From contig CALQIX020000014.1 in NCBI GenBank assembly GCA_943330745.2, positions 1 through 64,000 of the forward strand: a stretch of 64,000 nucleotides of DNA. Direction: 5' to 3'. The stretch's first letter is position 1, and each line of letters opens with the position of its first letter. This document shows, in pieces, positions 43,178 through 52,419 of this stretch. Origin of the DNA: Lishizhenia tianjinensis (lineage in GTDB: Bacteria > Bacteroidota > Bacteroidia > Flavobacteriales_D > Crocinitomicaceae). The notes beneath the pieces were generated by a model. It saw only the letters and a program-made list of their open reading frames with translations. It made no database searches and was not told the origin of the DNA. Made by a program: the position numbers and the translations under genes.

Positions 43178-46100
43178 ATGAACGCTTTTCAAATTTTACT
43201 TTCTCAAATTGATTCATTCATCCGGAAGTTCTACAAAAATCAAATTATTAAAGGAATTCTTTTATTTCTTGCAATCTTTTTATTTTCTTTTTTAGTTACA
43301 GTTGTCGGAGAATATTTTGGACATTTCGGACCTCAAGTTCGTGCATTTTTCTTTTTTAGTTTTATCATAATAAATGGTCTAATATTACTAAATTATATTG
43401 TAATTCCGATATTGAAATTAATATCATTTGGAAAAAGAATTAATCGATATCAAGCAGCAGAGATAATAGGGTCTTTTTTTCCTGAAGTTTCTGATAGATT
43501 AAAAAACACTTTGCAATTACAAGATTCGTTAGATTCTAATGAGGGAAATATTGAATTACTTAGAGCAAGTGTAGCACAACGTGCTAATTCTTTGAATTTA
43601 GTTTCTTTTACACAAGCAGTTGATTTTAGGGAAAATAAAAAATATTTAAAATATGTTATTCCTGTATTTTTGCTATTCATAACTATTTATTTATTTGCCC
43701 CTTCATGGGTGTTGGTAGGATCTGAGAGAGTACTAAATTACACCTCTGAATATAAACCTCAAGCTCCTTTTTCTTTTCATTTACAATCTACAAACCTTCA
43801 AATTGAAGAAGGACAGGATTTTAAAGTAGTAATTCAGTTAAAAGGGTCTGAATTTCCAGATCAATTATACCTTATAAATGAAAGTGGAAAATTTTTAATG
43901 GAAAAAACAGCTAAAAATCAATTTATTGGTTGGATGCGTAAGGTTAAGAACAGTACTAATTTTTATATTCAGGGAAATGAATTTTCTAGTTCTAATTATA
44001 CTTTAAAAGTAATTGGAAAAGCTGTAATAGGTAAAATGGAAGCGCAATTAGTTTATCCAAAATACCTCGGTAAAACCAATGAGCGTATAAAGAACGCAGG
44101 TGATTTAATAGTTCCGGAAGGCACAACTATTGAATGGTTGATAGAAACTAAAAACACGCAATACATTGATTTTATATTTAATGGCGTGCAAAAACGATTT
44201 TTGAGTCAACAAATAAAAATTCAGAAACCAATTAAAGATTCTTCGAAAGGAAAGATTCAATTTAAAAATGCAGTTACGAATAAAATTGATTCAACTAGTT
44301 TCATTGTTTCGGTAATTAAAGACGCTTTTCCATCAATTCAAGTAGAAGAATTTACGGATTCTATAAAAGAAGGTATTCGCTATTTTTCTGGACAGGTAGC
44401 TGATGATTATGGGTTGAATTCATTAAAATTTGTTTATACAGTTATTTCCGCCAATGGTAAAACAAAATCAAATACCTTACAAGTAAAGCAAACGATTGGA
44501 ACACAGGCTAATTTTGAATTTGCAGTTGATTTTAGACGAGAGAGCGTTCAATTAAAAGATAGAATTGAATATTATTTTATTGTTGGTGATAACGACGGAG
44601 TCAATGGAAGTAAATTTACGAAATCTCAGACTTATACATATGAATTACCCACATTAGAAGAGTTGAATGATATTAGAGAAGAAGATCAGGCTGAAATGCA
44701 AAAAAACATGTCTGATATAATTAAACAGACCCAAGATTTTCAAAATAAAGTAGAAAAATTGAAGAAAGAAATAATGAATTCTAAGTCAACTGATTGGGAT
44801 AAACTTAATAAGGTTGAGGATTTGAAAAAGGAACAAGAACTGCTGCAAGAATCATTGGAACAATTGAAAGAAAAAATGGATCAAAGTATTGAAGAGAAAA
44901 ATCAGTTGTCTGAAATGGATAAAGAACTTTTGGAGAAACAAGAAATGATTGAGAAATTGCTTGAAGAAGTGATGGATGATGAGTTAAAAAAACTCTTAGA
45001 TGATCTCATGAAAATGATGGAGAATAATAATAAGCAAGAACTTAAAAAAGAGATGGATAAAATTGATCAATCTGCGGAAGACATGAAAAAGCAATTGGAT
45101 CGAAGTTTAGAAATGCTGAAAAAGCTACAGGTGAACGAAAAAATTGACGACATAGAGAAAGAGTTAAAAGAATTAGCAAAAGAGCAGGAACAGCTTAAAA
45201 AAGATATTGAGGGGGATAAATTAACCAAAGAGGAAGAAATCAAGAGACAAGAGGATCTAAATAAAAAATTTGACGAACTTAAGAAAGAGTTAGATGAATT
45301 GAAAAAACTCAATGAAAAATTAGAAAAACCTATGGAATTAGGGGATACGGAGAAATCAGAGCAGAAGATATCGGACGATATGAAAGAATCTAAAGAGAGT
45401 TTAGATGATGGGAAAGAAAAAAAGGCGGGAGAAAAGCAAAAGTCTGCAGCAGATGAAATGAAACAACTTGCTGAACAATTAGATAAAAAACAACAGGATG
45501 CGAATAAGCAACAACAAGAAGAAGATATTGATTTGTTGCGAAATATTTTAGAGAGTTTAATTACCCTTAGTTTTAACCAAGAAGAAACAATGAATAAGTT
45601 TGCTAAAGTCAGCGATACTGACCCAGCATATAAAAAATATGGAAGGAAACAACGTTCTATTATTGATGATACAAAAATTATAAAAGATAGTTTATTGGCT
45701 TTAGCAAAACGACAACCGAAAATAGCAACATTTATTGATGCGGAATTGGCCGCAATTGATAAGAACCATGCATTAGCTGTTGATGATATTGATGAACATC
45801 GTAGAAGAGAATTAAATCAGCACCAACAATTAGTAATGACCTCTTATAACAACCTGGCCTTATTACTGAATGAAAGTCTTCAGTCCATGCAAAAAGAAAT
45901 GCAAAGCATGATGGATGGTTCAGGTCAATGCAATAATCCAGGTAAAAAAGGTAGGCCGAAATCAGGTCAAAATATGTCCTCACAAGACATGAAACAAATG
46001 TTAAAAAAGCAACTGGAACAGATGCAGAAAGGACAAAACGAGGGAGGATCAAAACCAGGTGAGAAAGGAAAAGGTGGAACGGATGGAAAACAAGGTGAAG

Positions 46101-46537
46101 GTGAGTTAAATGGTTTAGGAAATAAAGAAATTTCAAAAATGGCTGCTGAACAAAATGCGATACGGCAGCGATTGGAACAATTGAAAAAACAAATGAATAA
46201 AGAAGGTAAGGGAGAAGGAAATCAACTGGATCCTTTAATTAAAGAGTTAGAGAAACAGGAGAAGGAATTAGTCAACAAACGATTTAGTTCGGATTTAATT
46301 AATAGGCAAAAACAAATATTAACACGCTTATTGGAAAGTGAAAAAGCGTTGATGGATAGAGGTTTTGAAGAAAAAAGAGAATCAAAAAGCGGAAAAGATG
46401 ATTTTTCTGGTAACAAAATAAGATTTGATGAGTATAACAAGGAAAAATTGAAACAAACAGAAATACTTCGCTCTGCGGATCCTTTATATAGAAAGTATTA
46501 TAAAGACAAAGCAAATCAGTATTTCAATATAAAATAA
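43178..46537 (+). CDS. Large DUF4175-type membrane protein with long coiled coil
   Basis: The product has 1119 residues. Three membrane segments (about residues 23-46, 52-75 and 154-172) are followed by a beta-rich extracytoplasmic domain (~180-495) and a very long Lys/Glu-rich coiled coil (~495-790). Next come a helical segment, a Gly/Lys-rich flexible stretch (~905-990) and a final coiled part. Bacteroidota proteins of this shape are annotated DUF4175, with no established function. The ATPase, ybeY and mnmG genes follow in the same direction, a common Bacteroidota order. The dominant coiled coil suggests a structural or scaffolding role in the envelope. Confidence 0.75.
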   Translation: MNAFQILLSQIDSFIRKFYKNQIIKGILLFLAIFLFSFLVTVVGEYFGHFGPQVRAFFFFSFIIINGLILLNYIVIPILKLISFGKRINRYQAAEIIGSFFPEVSDRLKNTLQLQDSLDSNEGNIELLRASVAQRANSLNLVSFTQAVDFRENKKYLKYVIPVFLLFITIYLFAPSWVLVGSERVLNYTSEYKPQAPFSFHLQSTNLQIEEGQDFKVVIQLKGSEFPDQLYLINESGKFLMEKTAKNQFIGWMRKVKNSTNFYIQGNEFSSSNYTLKVIGKAVIGKMEAQLVYPKYLGKTNERIKNAGDLIVPEGTTIEWLIETKNTQYIDFIFNGVQKRFLSQQIKIQKPIKDSSKGKIQFKNAVTNKIDSTSFIVSVIKDAFPSIQVEEFTDSIKEGIRYFSGQVADDYGLNSLKFVYTVISANGKTKSNTLQVKQTIGTQANFEFAVDFRRESVQLKDRIEYYFIVGDNDGVNGSKFTKSQTYTYELPTLEELNDIREEDQAEMQKNMSDIIKQTQDFQNKVEKLKKEIMNSKSTDWDKLNKVEDLKKEQELLQESLEQLKEKMDQSIEEKNQLSEMDKELLEKQEMIEKLLEEVMDDELKKLLDDLMKMMENNNKQELKKEMDKIDQSAEDMKKQLDRSLEMLKKLQVNEKIDDIEKELKELAKEQEQLKKDIEGDKLTKEEEIKRQEDLNKKFDELKKELDELKKLNEKLEKPMELGDTEKSEQKISDDMKESKESLDDGKEKKAGEKQKSAADEMKQLAEQLDKKQQDANKQQQEEDIDLLRNILESLITLSFNQEETMNKFAKVSDTDPAYKKYGRKQRSIIDDTKIIKDSLLALAKRQPKIATFIDAELAAIDKNHALAVDDIDEHRRRELNQHQQLVMTSYNNLALLLNESLQSMQKEMQSMMDGSGQCNNPGKKGRPKSGQNMSSQDMKQMLKKQLEQMQKGQNEGGSKPGEKGKGGTDGKQGEGELNGLGNKEISKMAAEQNAIRQRLEQLKKQMNKEGKGEGNQLDPLIKELEKQEKELVNKRFSSDLINRQKQILTRLLESEKALMDRGFEEKRESKSGKDDFSGNKIRFDEYNKEKLKQTEILRSADPLYRKYYKDKANQYFNIK

Positions 46538-46550
46538 TTTATTGTTATAT

Positions 46551-46964
46551 ATGAAAGAAGGATATAAAATTATTGATTCCCTCCAAATACCCTCAGATTT
46601 TTCAGCCTTGGTAGATGTGGAAAATTTAGTAGATCGTGTTTGTGAAAATCTGGGCGTACAAGAAGATGCTTATGGTAATGTTTTGATTGCCGTAACAGAA
46701 GCTGTGAATAACGCCATTCAGCACGGTAATGTCTTTAAAACAGAATTAACTGTCGATGTTTCTGTAGGAGATCAGCCTGAAGAATTTTGTTTTAATGTCA
46801 AAGATCATGGTAAAGGGTTTGACTTTTCTAACTTACCTGACCCAACCGCACCTGAAAATCTATTAAAAGAAAATGGTAGAGGTATTTTTCTAATGAAGAG
46901 TTTATCAGATGATGTTGAATTTGAGGAAGAGGGGTCCAGTGTAAGTTTATATTTTGTTAAATGA
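46551..46964 (+). CDS. GHKL-type ATPase, RsbW/SpoIIAB anti-sigma-like
   Basis: This 137-residue single-domain ATPase has the GHKL fold: N-box LIAVTEAVNNAIQHGN, G1 box NVKDHGKGFDF and G2 box ENGRGIFLMKSLSDDV. This is the layout of anti-sigma serine kinases (RsbW/SpoIIAB). No anti-anti-sigma or sigma gene is adjacent, so the partner is unknown. The frame opens at a TTG (46542), but the ATG at 46551 is preferred. It starts 13 bp after the DUF4175 stop, and its stop overlaps the ybeY ATG by 4 nt. Confidence 0.85.
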   Translation: MKEGYKIIDSLQIPSDFSALVDVENLVDRVCENLGVQEDAYGNVLIAVTEAVNNAIQHGNVFKTELTVDVSVGDQPEEFCFNVKDHGKGFDFSNLPDPTAPENLLKENGRGIFLMKSLSDDVEFEEEGSSVSLYFVK

Positions 46965-47365
46965 TTGAATTTGAATTAGTTAATATAGAAATTCCGGTGT
47001 TTGAGCCGGAATTTTTTATTATATCCCTAACGAAAGTTATTAAAGATGAGGGTTTTGAGTTGGGTGATGTAACAGTTATTTTGGTTACTGATGGTTATTT
47101 ATTAGAATTAAATCAAAAACACTTGGATCACGACTATTATACGGACATTATTACATTTGATTATTGTAAGGAAAATGTTATTTCTGGGGATTTGTTTATT
47201 TCAGTAGATAGAGTGAGAGAGAATTCAGATACTTTTCAAACAGATTTTAAGGTTGAATTGAACCGAGTGATGATTCATGGTGTCCTACATTTATGCGGAT
47301 ATAAAGATAAAACAGATGAAGAAGAACGCTTTATGCGTTTGTTAGAAAACAAATATTTAAATTAA
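46961..47365 (+). CDS. ybeY: Endoribonuclease YbeY (rRNA maturation)
   Basis: This 134-residue metal-dependent RNase takes part in 16S rRNA 3'-end maturation and ribosome quality control. The family core is visible: [28 protein letters not shown] and the zinc motif [15 protein letters not shown]. The canonical motif is H-G-x-L-H-L-x-G-Y-D-H; here the third His is replaced, leaving Lys-Asp, a variant I associate with Bacteroidota. It overlaps the ATPase gene by 4 nt (ATGA). Confidence 0.92.
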   Translation: MIEFELVNIEIPVFEPEFFIISLTKVIKDEGFELGDVTVILVTDGYLLELNQKHLDHDYYTDIITFDYCKENVISGDLFISVDRVRENSDTFQTDFKVELNRVMIHGVLHLCGYKDKTDEEERFMRLLENKYLN

Positions 47366-47366
47366 T

Positions 47367-47382
47367 TGTTCCACGTGAAACA
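47367..47382. promoter_or_regulatory. parS chromosome-partitioning site 1
   Basis: TGTTCCACGTGAAACA differs at one base from the classic ParB-binding site TGTTTCACGTGAAACA. It lies between ybeY and mnmG, 6 nt before the mnmG ATG, so ParB bound here could also cover the mnmG start region. Confidence 0.88.
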
Positions 47383-47388
47383 ACAAGT

Positions 47389-49251
47389 ATGTTAGACGTT
47401 TATGATGTTATTGTAGTTGGTGCTGGTCACGCTGGTTGTGAAGCGGCAAATGCTGCTGGAAAAATGGGTAGCAAGGTTTTGTTGGTCACAATGAATATGA
47501 ATACCATTGCACAAATGAGCTGTAATCCTGCTATGGGTGGTGTAGCAAAAGGCCAAATTGTTCGTGAAATCGATGCGCTTGGTGGTGGCTCTGGTATTGT
47601 AAGTGATAAAAGTGCTATTCAGTTTAGAATGCTAAATCGATCCAAAGGTCCAGCTATGTGGTCGCCAAGAACACAAAACGATCGAATGAAGTTTGCAGAA
47701 GAATGGAGATTGTTGCTTGAACAAAATAAAAACGTTGATTTTTGGCAAGACACATGTAACGGAATAATAGTGGAAAATGATAGCATAAAGGGAATCAAAA
47801 CAGCTTTGGGGATAAATATTTATGCAAAGGCTGTGGTTCTTACGAATGGTACTTTTTTGAATGGTTTAATTCATTTAGGTGAAAAACAGTTTGGTGGAGG
47901 TAGGGTTGCAGAAAAAGCTTCAACAGGAATAACGGAAGATTTATTGAGTTATGGTTTTGTTGCTGGTAGAATGAAAACCGGCACCCCCCCTCGTGTAGAT
48001 GGTCGTTCGTTGAATTATGATTTAATGGAAGAACAATTAGGTGATATAAATCCGTCCAAGTTTAGTTTTTCAAATACAGCAGCACTCAAAAAGCAAAGAA
48101 GTTGTCATATAACTTATACTAGCCCTAATACGCATGAAATATTACGTACGGGTTTTGATCGTTCACCTATGTTTAATGGGTCAATTCAAAGTATAGGCCC
48201 GCGTTATTGTCCAAGTATTGAAGATAAAATAAATAGATTTGCGGACCGGGATAGGCATCAGATATTTGTTGAGCCGGAAGGATGGGATACTGTTGAAATC
48301 TATGTGAATGGTTTTAGCACGTCTTTACCAGAAGAAGTACAGTTAAGCGCTATGAGAACTATTCCTGGTTTTGAAAAAGCTAAGATGTTCAGACCTGGCT
48401 ATGCAATAGAATATGATTACTTCCCCCCTACTCAGTTGAAACACACTTTAGAAACTAAGCTAATTTCAAATCTTTATTTTGCTGGACAAATTAATGGAAC
48501 AACTGGATACGAGGAAGCTGCTTGTCAAGGGTTAATTGCGGGGATTAATGCAAACTTAAAAATAAGCGAATCACCTTCTTTTATTTTAAAGAGAAGCGAA
48601 GCATACATAGGAGTATTAATAGATGATTTAATTACAAAGGGGACAGATGAACCATACCGAATGTTTACGAGCAGAGCGGAATATAGAATCTTGTTACGCC
48701 AAGACAATGCAGATGTACGTTTAACTGAGCTCGGTTTAGGATTAGGTTTGAATAGCTCGGTGGAACTTGATCGTGTTCAACAAAAAGTGAATGAGACGAG
48801 TTTATTGTTAAGTACACTTAGAAAGACCGGAATTTCGCCTAATGATATAAATCCATTATTAACCAAAATGGATAGTGCACCTATAACCCAACAAGTGAAA
48901 TTAGCTTCAATTCTAGCTCGTCCACATATTGTAATAGATGATATCATTTCAGTTTCTCCAATATTAAAGGATTTGACAGATCATTGTTTAAATGAGAGTG
49001 TTGAACAAGCTGAGATTCAAATAAAATATACAGGATACATAGAGAGAGAGCAGGAACACGCACTCAAACTTGATCGATTGGAGTCTTTAGTAATTTCTGA
49101 TTCAATTGACTACTCAAAAATTAAAAGTATTAGCATTGAGGCCAGACAAAAATTGATTGCAATTATGCCTGCAACTATTGGTCAAGCGGCACGTATTTCG
49201 GGTGTTTCACCAAGCGACATTTCTGTTTTATTAATTCACTTGGGTCGTTAA
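47389..49251 (+). CDS. mnmG: tRNA uridine 5-carboxymethylaminomethyl modification enzyme MnmG (GidA)
   Basis: With MnmE, this 620-residue FAD enzyme modifies the wobble uridine of certain tRNAs. The N-terminal FAD-binding motif [14 protein letters not shown] is followed by GidA signatures [20 protein letters not shown] and [16 protein letters not shown] (with active-site Cys/Arg regions), and later [16 protein letters not shown] and [20 protein letters not shown]. The C-terminal helical domain is complete. It is flanked on both sides by parS sites. mnmG is often near the replication origin. Confidence 0.97.
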   Translation: MLDVYDVIVVGAGHAGCEAANAAGKMGSKVLLVTMNMNTIAQMSCNPAMGGVAKGQIVREIDALGGGSGIVSDKSAIQFRMLNRSKGPAMWSPRTQNDRMKFAEEWRLLLEQNKNVDFWQDTCNGIIVENDSIKGIKTALGINIYAKAVVLTNGTFLNGLIHLGEKQFGGGRVAEKASTGITEDLLSYGFVAGRMKTGTPPRVDGRSLNYDLMEEQLGDINPSKFSFSNTAALKKQRSCHITYTSPNTHEILRTGFDRSPMFNGSIQSIGPRYCPSIEDKINRFADRDRHQIFVEPEGWDTVEIYVNGFSTSLPEEVQLSAMRTIPGFEKAKMFRPGYAIEYDYFPPTQLKHTLETKLISNLYFAGQINGTTGYEEAACQGLIAGINANLKISESPSFILKRSEAYIGVLIDDLITKGTDEPYRMFTSRAEYRILLRQDNADVRLTELGLGLGLNSSVELDRVQQKVNETSLLLSTLRKTGISPNDINPLLTKMDSAPITQQVKLASILARPHIVIDDIISVSPILKDLTDHCLNESVEQAEIQIKYTGYIEREQEHALKLDRLESLVISDSIDYSKIKSISIEARQKLIAIMPATIGQAARISGVSPSDISVLLIHLGR

Positions 49252-49267
49252 TGTTCCACGTGAAACA
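49252..49267. promoter_or_regulatory. parS chromosome-partitioning site 2
   Basis: The same 16-mer as at 47367-47382 (TGTTCCACGTGAAACA), starting at the base after the mnmG stop codon. Two identical copies 1.9 kb apart are strong evidence of a ParB-ParS partition region. Confidence 0.88.
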
Positions 49268-49630
49268 AATCATACTTCTTTCGATAATTAAGTAATAAGT
49301 GTTTCGGCCCTCTCTGTCAACACTACTAGTATTGTTGTTTGTTCCGAATTTTATATCGCTCGTAATCTTTAACGGCATGTATAGTTTCCTCAAAATTATT
49401 TATTTGGAAGATAAGAGAATTCTAAAAATACTGAACGAGAGAAAACACTAATTTGTTTATCGCTAAAATTAGAAGGTTTTGTTCTTATAAATTCTAGGTT
49501 GTTTTATAAAGCTTTAAATCTATCAACCTGTTTTTGTTTGTTTTTTTCAATAGCAAATTTATGCTTTCTGTATTTTCTTTTTCACAAAAGAGAACGAATT
49601 AAAAAGAAAAAAGTATAGCTTAACTTAACT
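49268..49630. other. AT-rich intergenic interval after parS 2
   Basis: 363 bp between mnmG and the convergent HAD gene. It contains no convincing gene; the minus-strand frame at 49175-49393 is antisense to mnmG and its end. A weak inverted repeat (TTTCTTTTT ... AAAAAGAAA, about 49575-49610) could act as a terminator-like hairpin. Nothing else stands out. Confidence 0.5.
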
Positions 49631-50308
49631 CTATGAATGACTATTCTCATTTTTTAATGAAAACAATAAATCTTCCATTGTATTAAACTGAAAGTCTGCA
49701 AGAGCAAGTTTTGGATTTGGGTGATGTGATTTTTCAGGAATACAAATTACAGTCATATTTGCCGCTTTACCAGCGATTACTCCGTTTAGTGAGTCTTCAA
49801 TAACGAGACATGCAGATGGAATACTACCTATATTATGTGCTGCTGTCAAATATACAGCAGGGTGTGGTTTTCCATGAGTTTCGGTTTCTGCAGAAAAAAC
49901 CCCATCGAATAATGATTTTATTTCGGTTTTCTGTAATACAGCCTCAATCAGTACTCTTGGTGAGGAACTGGCTAATCCAATTTTTTTGCTTTCTTTTACA
50001 AAACGTAAAGTTTCTTCAACACCAGGTAACAATTTACCTTCTGCATTTATGAGATTAACCATTTGGTTAATTATTTGATTTTCAATTATATAAGCTGGTT
50101 TTTGCCAGTTTTCTTTTTCTTTCCAAAAAGTTATGACGTGGTCGATTCTCATACCAACGGTTAATTGAAAATCAGATTTTGATAGGTTGGAACCTAGTGA
50201 ACTAAATACATCGTGCATTGCAATTTTCCATAATGGTTCTGAGTCAACTAAAACACCATCCATATCGAAAAGTATCGTATCGTAAGTTAGTAGGTCAAGC
50301 TTATTCAT
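49631..50308 (-). CDS. HAD-superfamily phosphatase (hexitol/2-deoxyglucose-6-phosphatase-like)
   Basis: This 225-residue HAD hydrolase has motif I FDMDGVLVDSEP (nucleophile and acid/base Asp), motif II IGLASSSPRV, the Lys in ETHGKPHPAVYLTAA and motif IV VIEDSLNGVIAGKAANM. The cap-domain sequence (WKIAMHDVFSSLG, VITFWKE) resembles YniC/HxpB-type sugar-phosphate phosphatases and beta-phosphoglucomutase. Its start overlaps the end of the upstream gene by 8 nt, so it is translated with it. Confidence 0.88.
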   Translation of the reverse strand: MNKLDLLTYDTILFDMDGVLVDSEPLWKIAMHDVFSSLGSNLSKSDFQLTVGMRIDHVITFWKEKENWQKPAYIIENQIINQMVNLINAEGKLLPGVEETLRFVKESKKIGLASSSPRVLIEAVLQKTEIKSLFDGVFSAETETHGKPHPAVYLTAAHNIGSIPSACLVIEDSLNGVIAGKAANMTVICIPEKSHHPNPKLALADFQFNTMEDLLFSLKNENSHS

Positions 50309-51149
50309 TTTTATACCTTCTTAATCGTTGTTTTCCGAGTAACCAATTTCTTTCATTTGCAATATAAATTGCACCGGTAGAAGTAACCGCAACGGACTCT
50401 CTTTGTTTGTACTTATTAAAACGCTTAGATTTTGTTTTTAAAAGCGTTTCACCGTGTTTAGAATAATAATTTAGCCTATTGTATGTCAAGCATAAAAATA
50501 ACTCATTATAGCTTGTTGCGGCCGTGAATGAATCTTTTGTCCAGTTTTTTGTTCCAGGAATTAATTCACTCGTTTTTTTCCAATTGCCAAGGGATAAATT
50601 TTGAATATGGATAGCATAAACAAAACACTTGCCGTCAAATGGTATTGTTCTACACTTGGTAAAAATCCACAAACTATCGTTTTGATAAACAAGACTTTCA
50701 GCATCAAAATAGCGATTTTCTGGTAATGCTGGATATTCGGTCTGCTCTGGATATGTAAAAGGATAAATTTCTGCTGAAACGGAGTCTTTTGTTAATATCT
50801 CATTTATGGATAATTTTAAAACGCGAAGTTTCTTTCTCTTGTTTTCATTATTACCGATATCGGCAATATATAGATTGCCTGAATTGTCTTTTGTTAAATC
50901 TTCCCAATCGGTGTTTTTCGCATTGTAAACGCGACATTCTTTTAAAATTGTACCAAATAGATTCAATACATAAATTATAGGTTCGTTGCCTCCATCGTTG
51001 TGTGCTAAAAGTAAACTATCACCAATACATTCAAGACCTGAAATTTCTTGTAGTTTAGGGCTTAATCGAAAAGATTTCTTGTGTTGTGCTTGAGCGTTTT
51101 GATTAAGAACGAACATTAAAAGAAAACAGAGGACGAGTCTATTTTTCAT
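50301..51149 (-). CDS. Secreted beta-propeller-like protein of unknown function
   Basis: The product has 282 residues with a signal peptide (MKNRLVLCFLLMFVLNQNAQA, then QHKK). The mature part shows propeller-like blades: ISGLECIGDSLLLAHNDGGN, NTDWEDLTKDNSGNLYIADIG, YFDAESLVYQNDSLWIFTK and VAVTSTGAIYIANERNWLLG. These resemble DWEDL...G.LYIADIGNN-type bacterial extracellular proteins, but I cannot name the family. There is no T9SS domain. It overlaps the HAD gene (8 nt) and the upstream CNNM/CorC gene (4 nt), so the three form an operon. Confidence 0.7.
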   Translation of the reverse strand: MKNRLVLCFLLMFVLNQNAQAQHKKSFRLSPKLQEISGLECIGDSLLLAHNDGGNEPIIYVLNLFGTILKECRVYNAKNTDWEDLTKDNSGNLYIADIGNNENKRKKLRVLKLSINEILTKDSVSAEIYPFTYPEQTEYPALPENRYFDAESLVYQNDSLWIFTKCRTIPFDGKCFVYAIHIQNLSLGNWKKTSELIPGTKNWTKDSFTAATSYNELFLCLTYNRLNYYSKHGETLLKTKSKRFNKYKQRESVAVTSTGAIYIANERNWLLGKQRLRRYKNE

Positions 51150-52408
51150 GGGTTTATTTTTATGCGTACAAGTTCGATTTTTCTATCGCTTACTTTCTCT
51201 ACATAAATCACCTTGTTTTTAATTTGAATTTTTTCACCTTCTTCAGGAATCGTTTCCAATTCTTGTATAATCAGTCCTCCAAGTGTTTCGTATGCTTCAG
51301 ATTCTGGAAAACCTAGATCAAATGTTTTGTTTAAATAATCAATTTCTACTCTTGCTGAAAAAAGATACTCTGTATCACTTATTTTTTGTTCTAACCAGTC
51401 GTCTTTATCGTGTTCGTCTTCAATGTCTCCAAAAATTTCCTCGATTACATCCTCAATAGTTATTAGGCCTGCAGTCCCACCATATTCATCCACAACAACC
51501 GCAATATTCCCTGCCTGTTTAGTGAATTGTTCAAGAATTTCACTTCCTGGAATTGCTTCAGGCACAAAGGATATCGGCATTAATATTTGTTTAATAGATT
51601 GAGGTTTTTTAAACATTTCAAATGAATGCACATAACCAATGATATTATCAACAGTATTTCGATATACAATAATCTTGGACAGGCCTGTTTTGATGAATAA
51701 ATTTGTTAAAACATCTATAGAGTCATCTACATCGACAGAAACAATTTCTGTTCTTGGAATCATACAATCGCGTGCTTTAACATTAGAAAAATCGAGTGCG
51801 TTTTGAAGAATTTGAATTTCGTTCCCAAAATGGGCTTCAGAGGAAATCTTAGCATGAATCTCATGTATAAAATGTTCCAAATCCACCTTACTAAAGATTT
51901 TCTCGTTTTTCTCAAGCTTTGTTCCTGTCAAGCGCAACAAGGATCCGCTTATGAAGAGCATAAATTGAGAGGGCAAATACAATAAAACATACAACACAAA
52001 AAGAAATCCAGAACCTAATTGAAGAAAACGATTGGGGTTTATTTGTACAAGCGCTTTTGGTAAAAATTCGGCTACAAATAAAACGAGTAATGTTGATAAA
52101 ACGGTTTGAACAATTAAAACTAATCCATTACTAGTTATATAGCTGCCGACAATTGGACTAAGTATTTCTGACGAAGCTAAACCAAATAACACAAGTGAAA
52201 TATTATTACCCAATAATAACATCGTAATCATGTTAGACTCACTCGAATAAAACACGCCGATAATTTTACTGCTTATCGTACCCTTTGTTTTATCAAGCTC
52301 TACTTTTAGTCGATTAGACGAAAGATATGCTAATTCCATACCTGAGAAAAAGGCGGAAAAAGCCAGGGAAAATAAAATTATTAGAAAATTTGTGCTTTCG
52401 GTGGTCAT
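51146..52408 (-). CDS. CNNM/CorC-family transporter with CBS domains (hemolysin-like)
   Basis: The product has 420 residues. The N-terminal CNNM (DUF21) membrane domain, with about three to four segments and SAFFSGMELAYLSSNRLKVE, is followed by a CBS pair (starting near VKARDCMIPRTEIVSVDVDD, with a second block near VVDEYGGTAGLITIEDVIEE). A CorC/HlyC C-terminal domain ends it (SETLGGLIIQELE-like in YETLGGLIIQELETIPEEGE). Relatives export magnesium or cobalt; GldE of gliding bacteria also belongs to this family, but the neighbours needed to call it GldE are absent. It overlaps the downstream propeller-like gene by 4 nt. Confidence 0.88.
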   Translation of the reverse strand: MTTESTNFLIILFSLAFSAFFSGMELAYLSSNRLKVELDKTKGTISSKIIGVFYSSESNMITMLLLGNNISLVLFGLASSEILSPIVGSYITSNGLVLIVQTVLSTLLVLFVAEFLPKALVQINPNRFLQLGSGFLFVLYVLLYLPSQFMLFISGSLLRLTGTKLEKNEKIFSKVDLEHFIHEIHAKISSEAHFGNEIQILQNALDFSNVKARDCMIPRTEIVSVDVDDSIDVLTNLFIKTGLSKIIVYRNTVDNIIGYVHSFEMFKKPQSIKQILMPISFVPEAIPGSEILEQFTKQAGNIAVVVDEYGGTAGLITIEDVIEEIFGDIEDEHDKDDWLEQKISDTEYLFSARVEIDYLNKTFDLGFPESEAYETLGGLIIQELETIPEEGEKIQIKNKVIYVEKVSDRKIELVRIKINP

Positions 52409-52419
52409 TAGAATTTGGT

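Noticed and set aside
49175-49393. Minus-strand frame of 72 codons
   Set aside because: It overlaps the end of mnmG and the second parS and has no protein-like features beyond chance.
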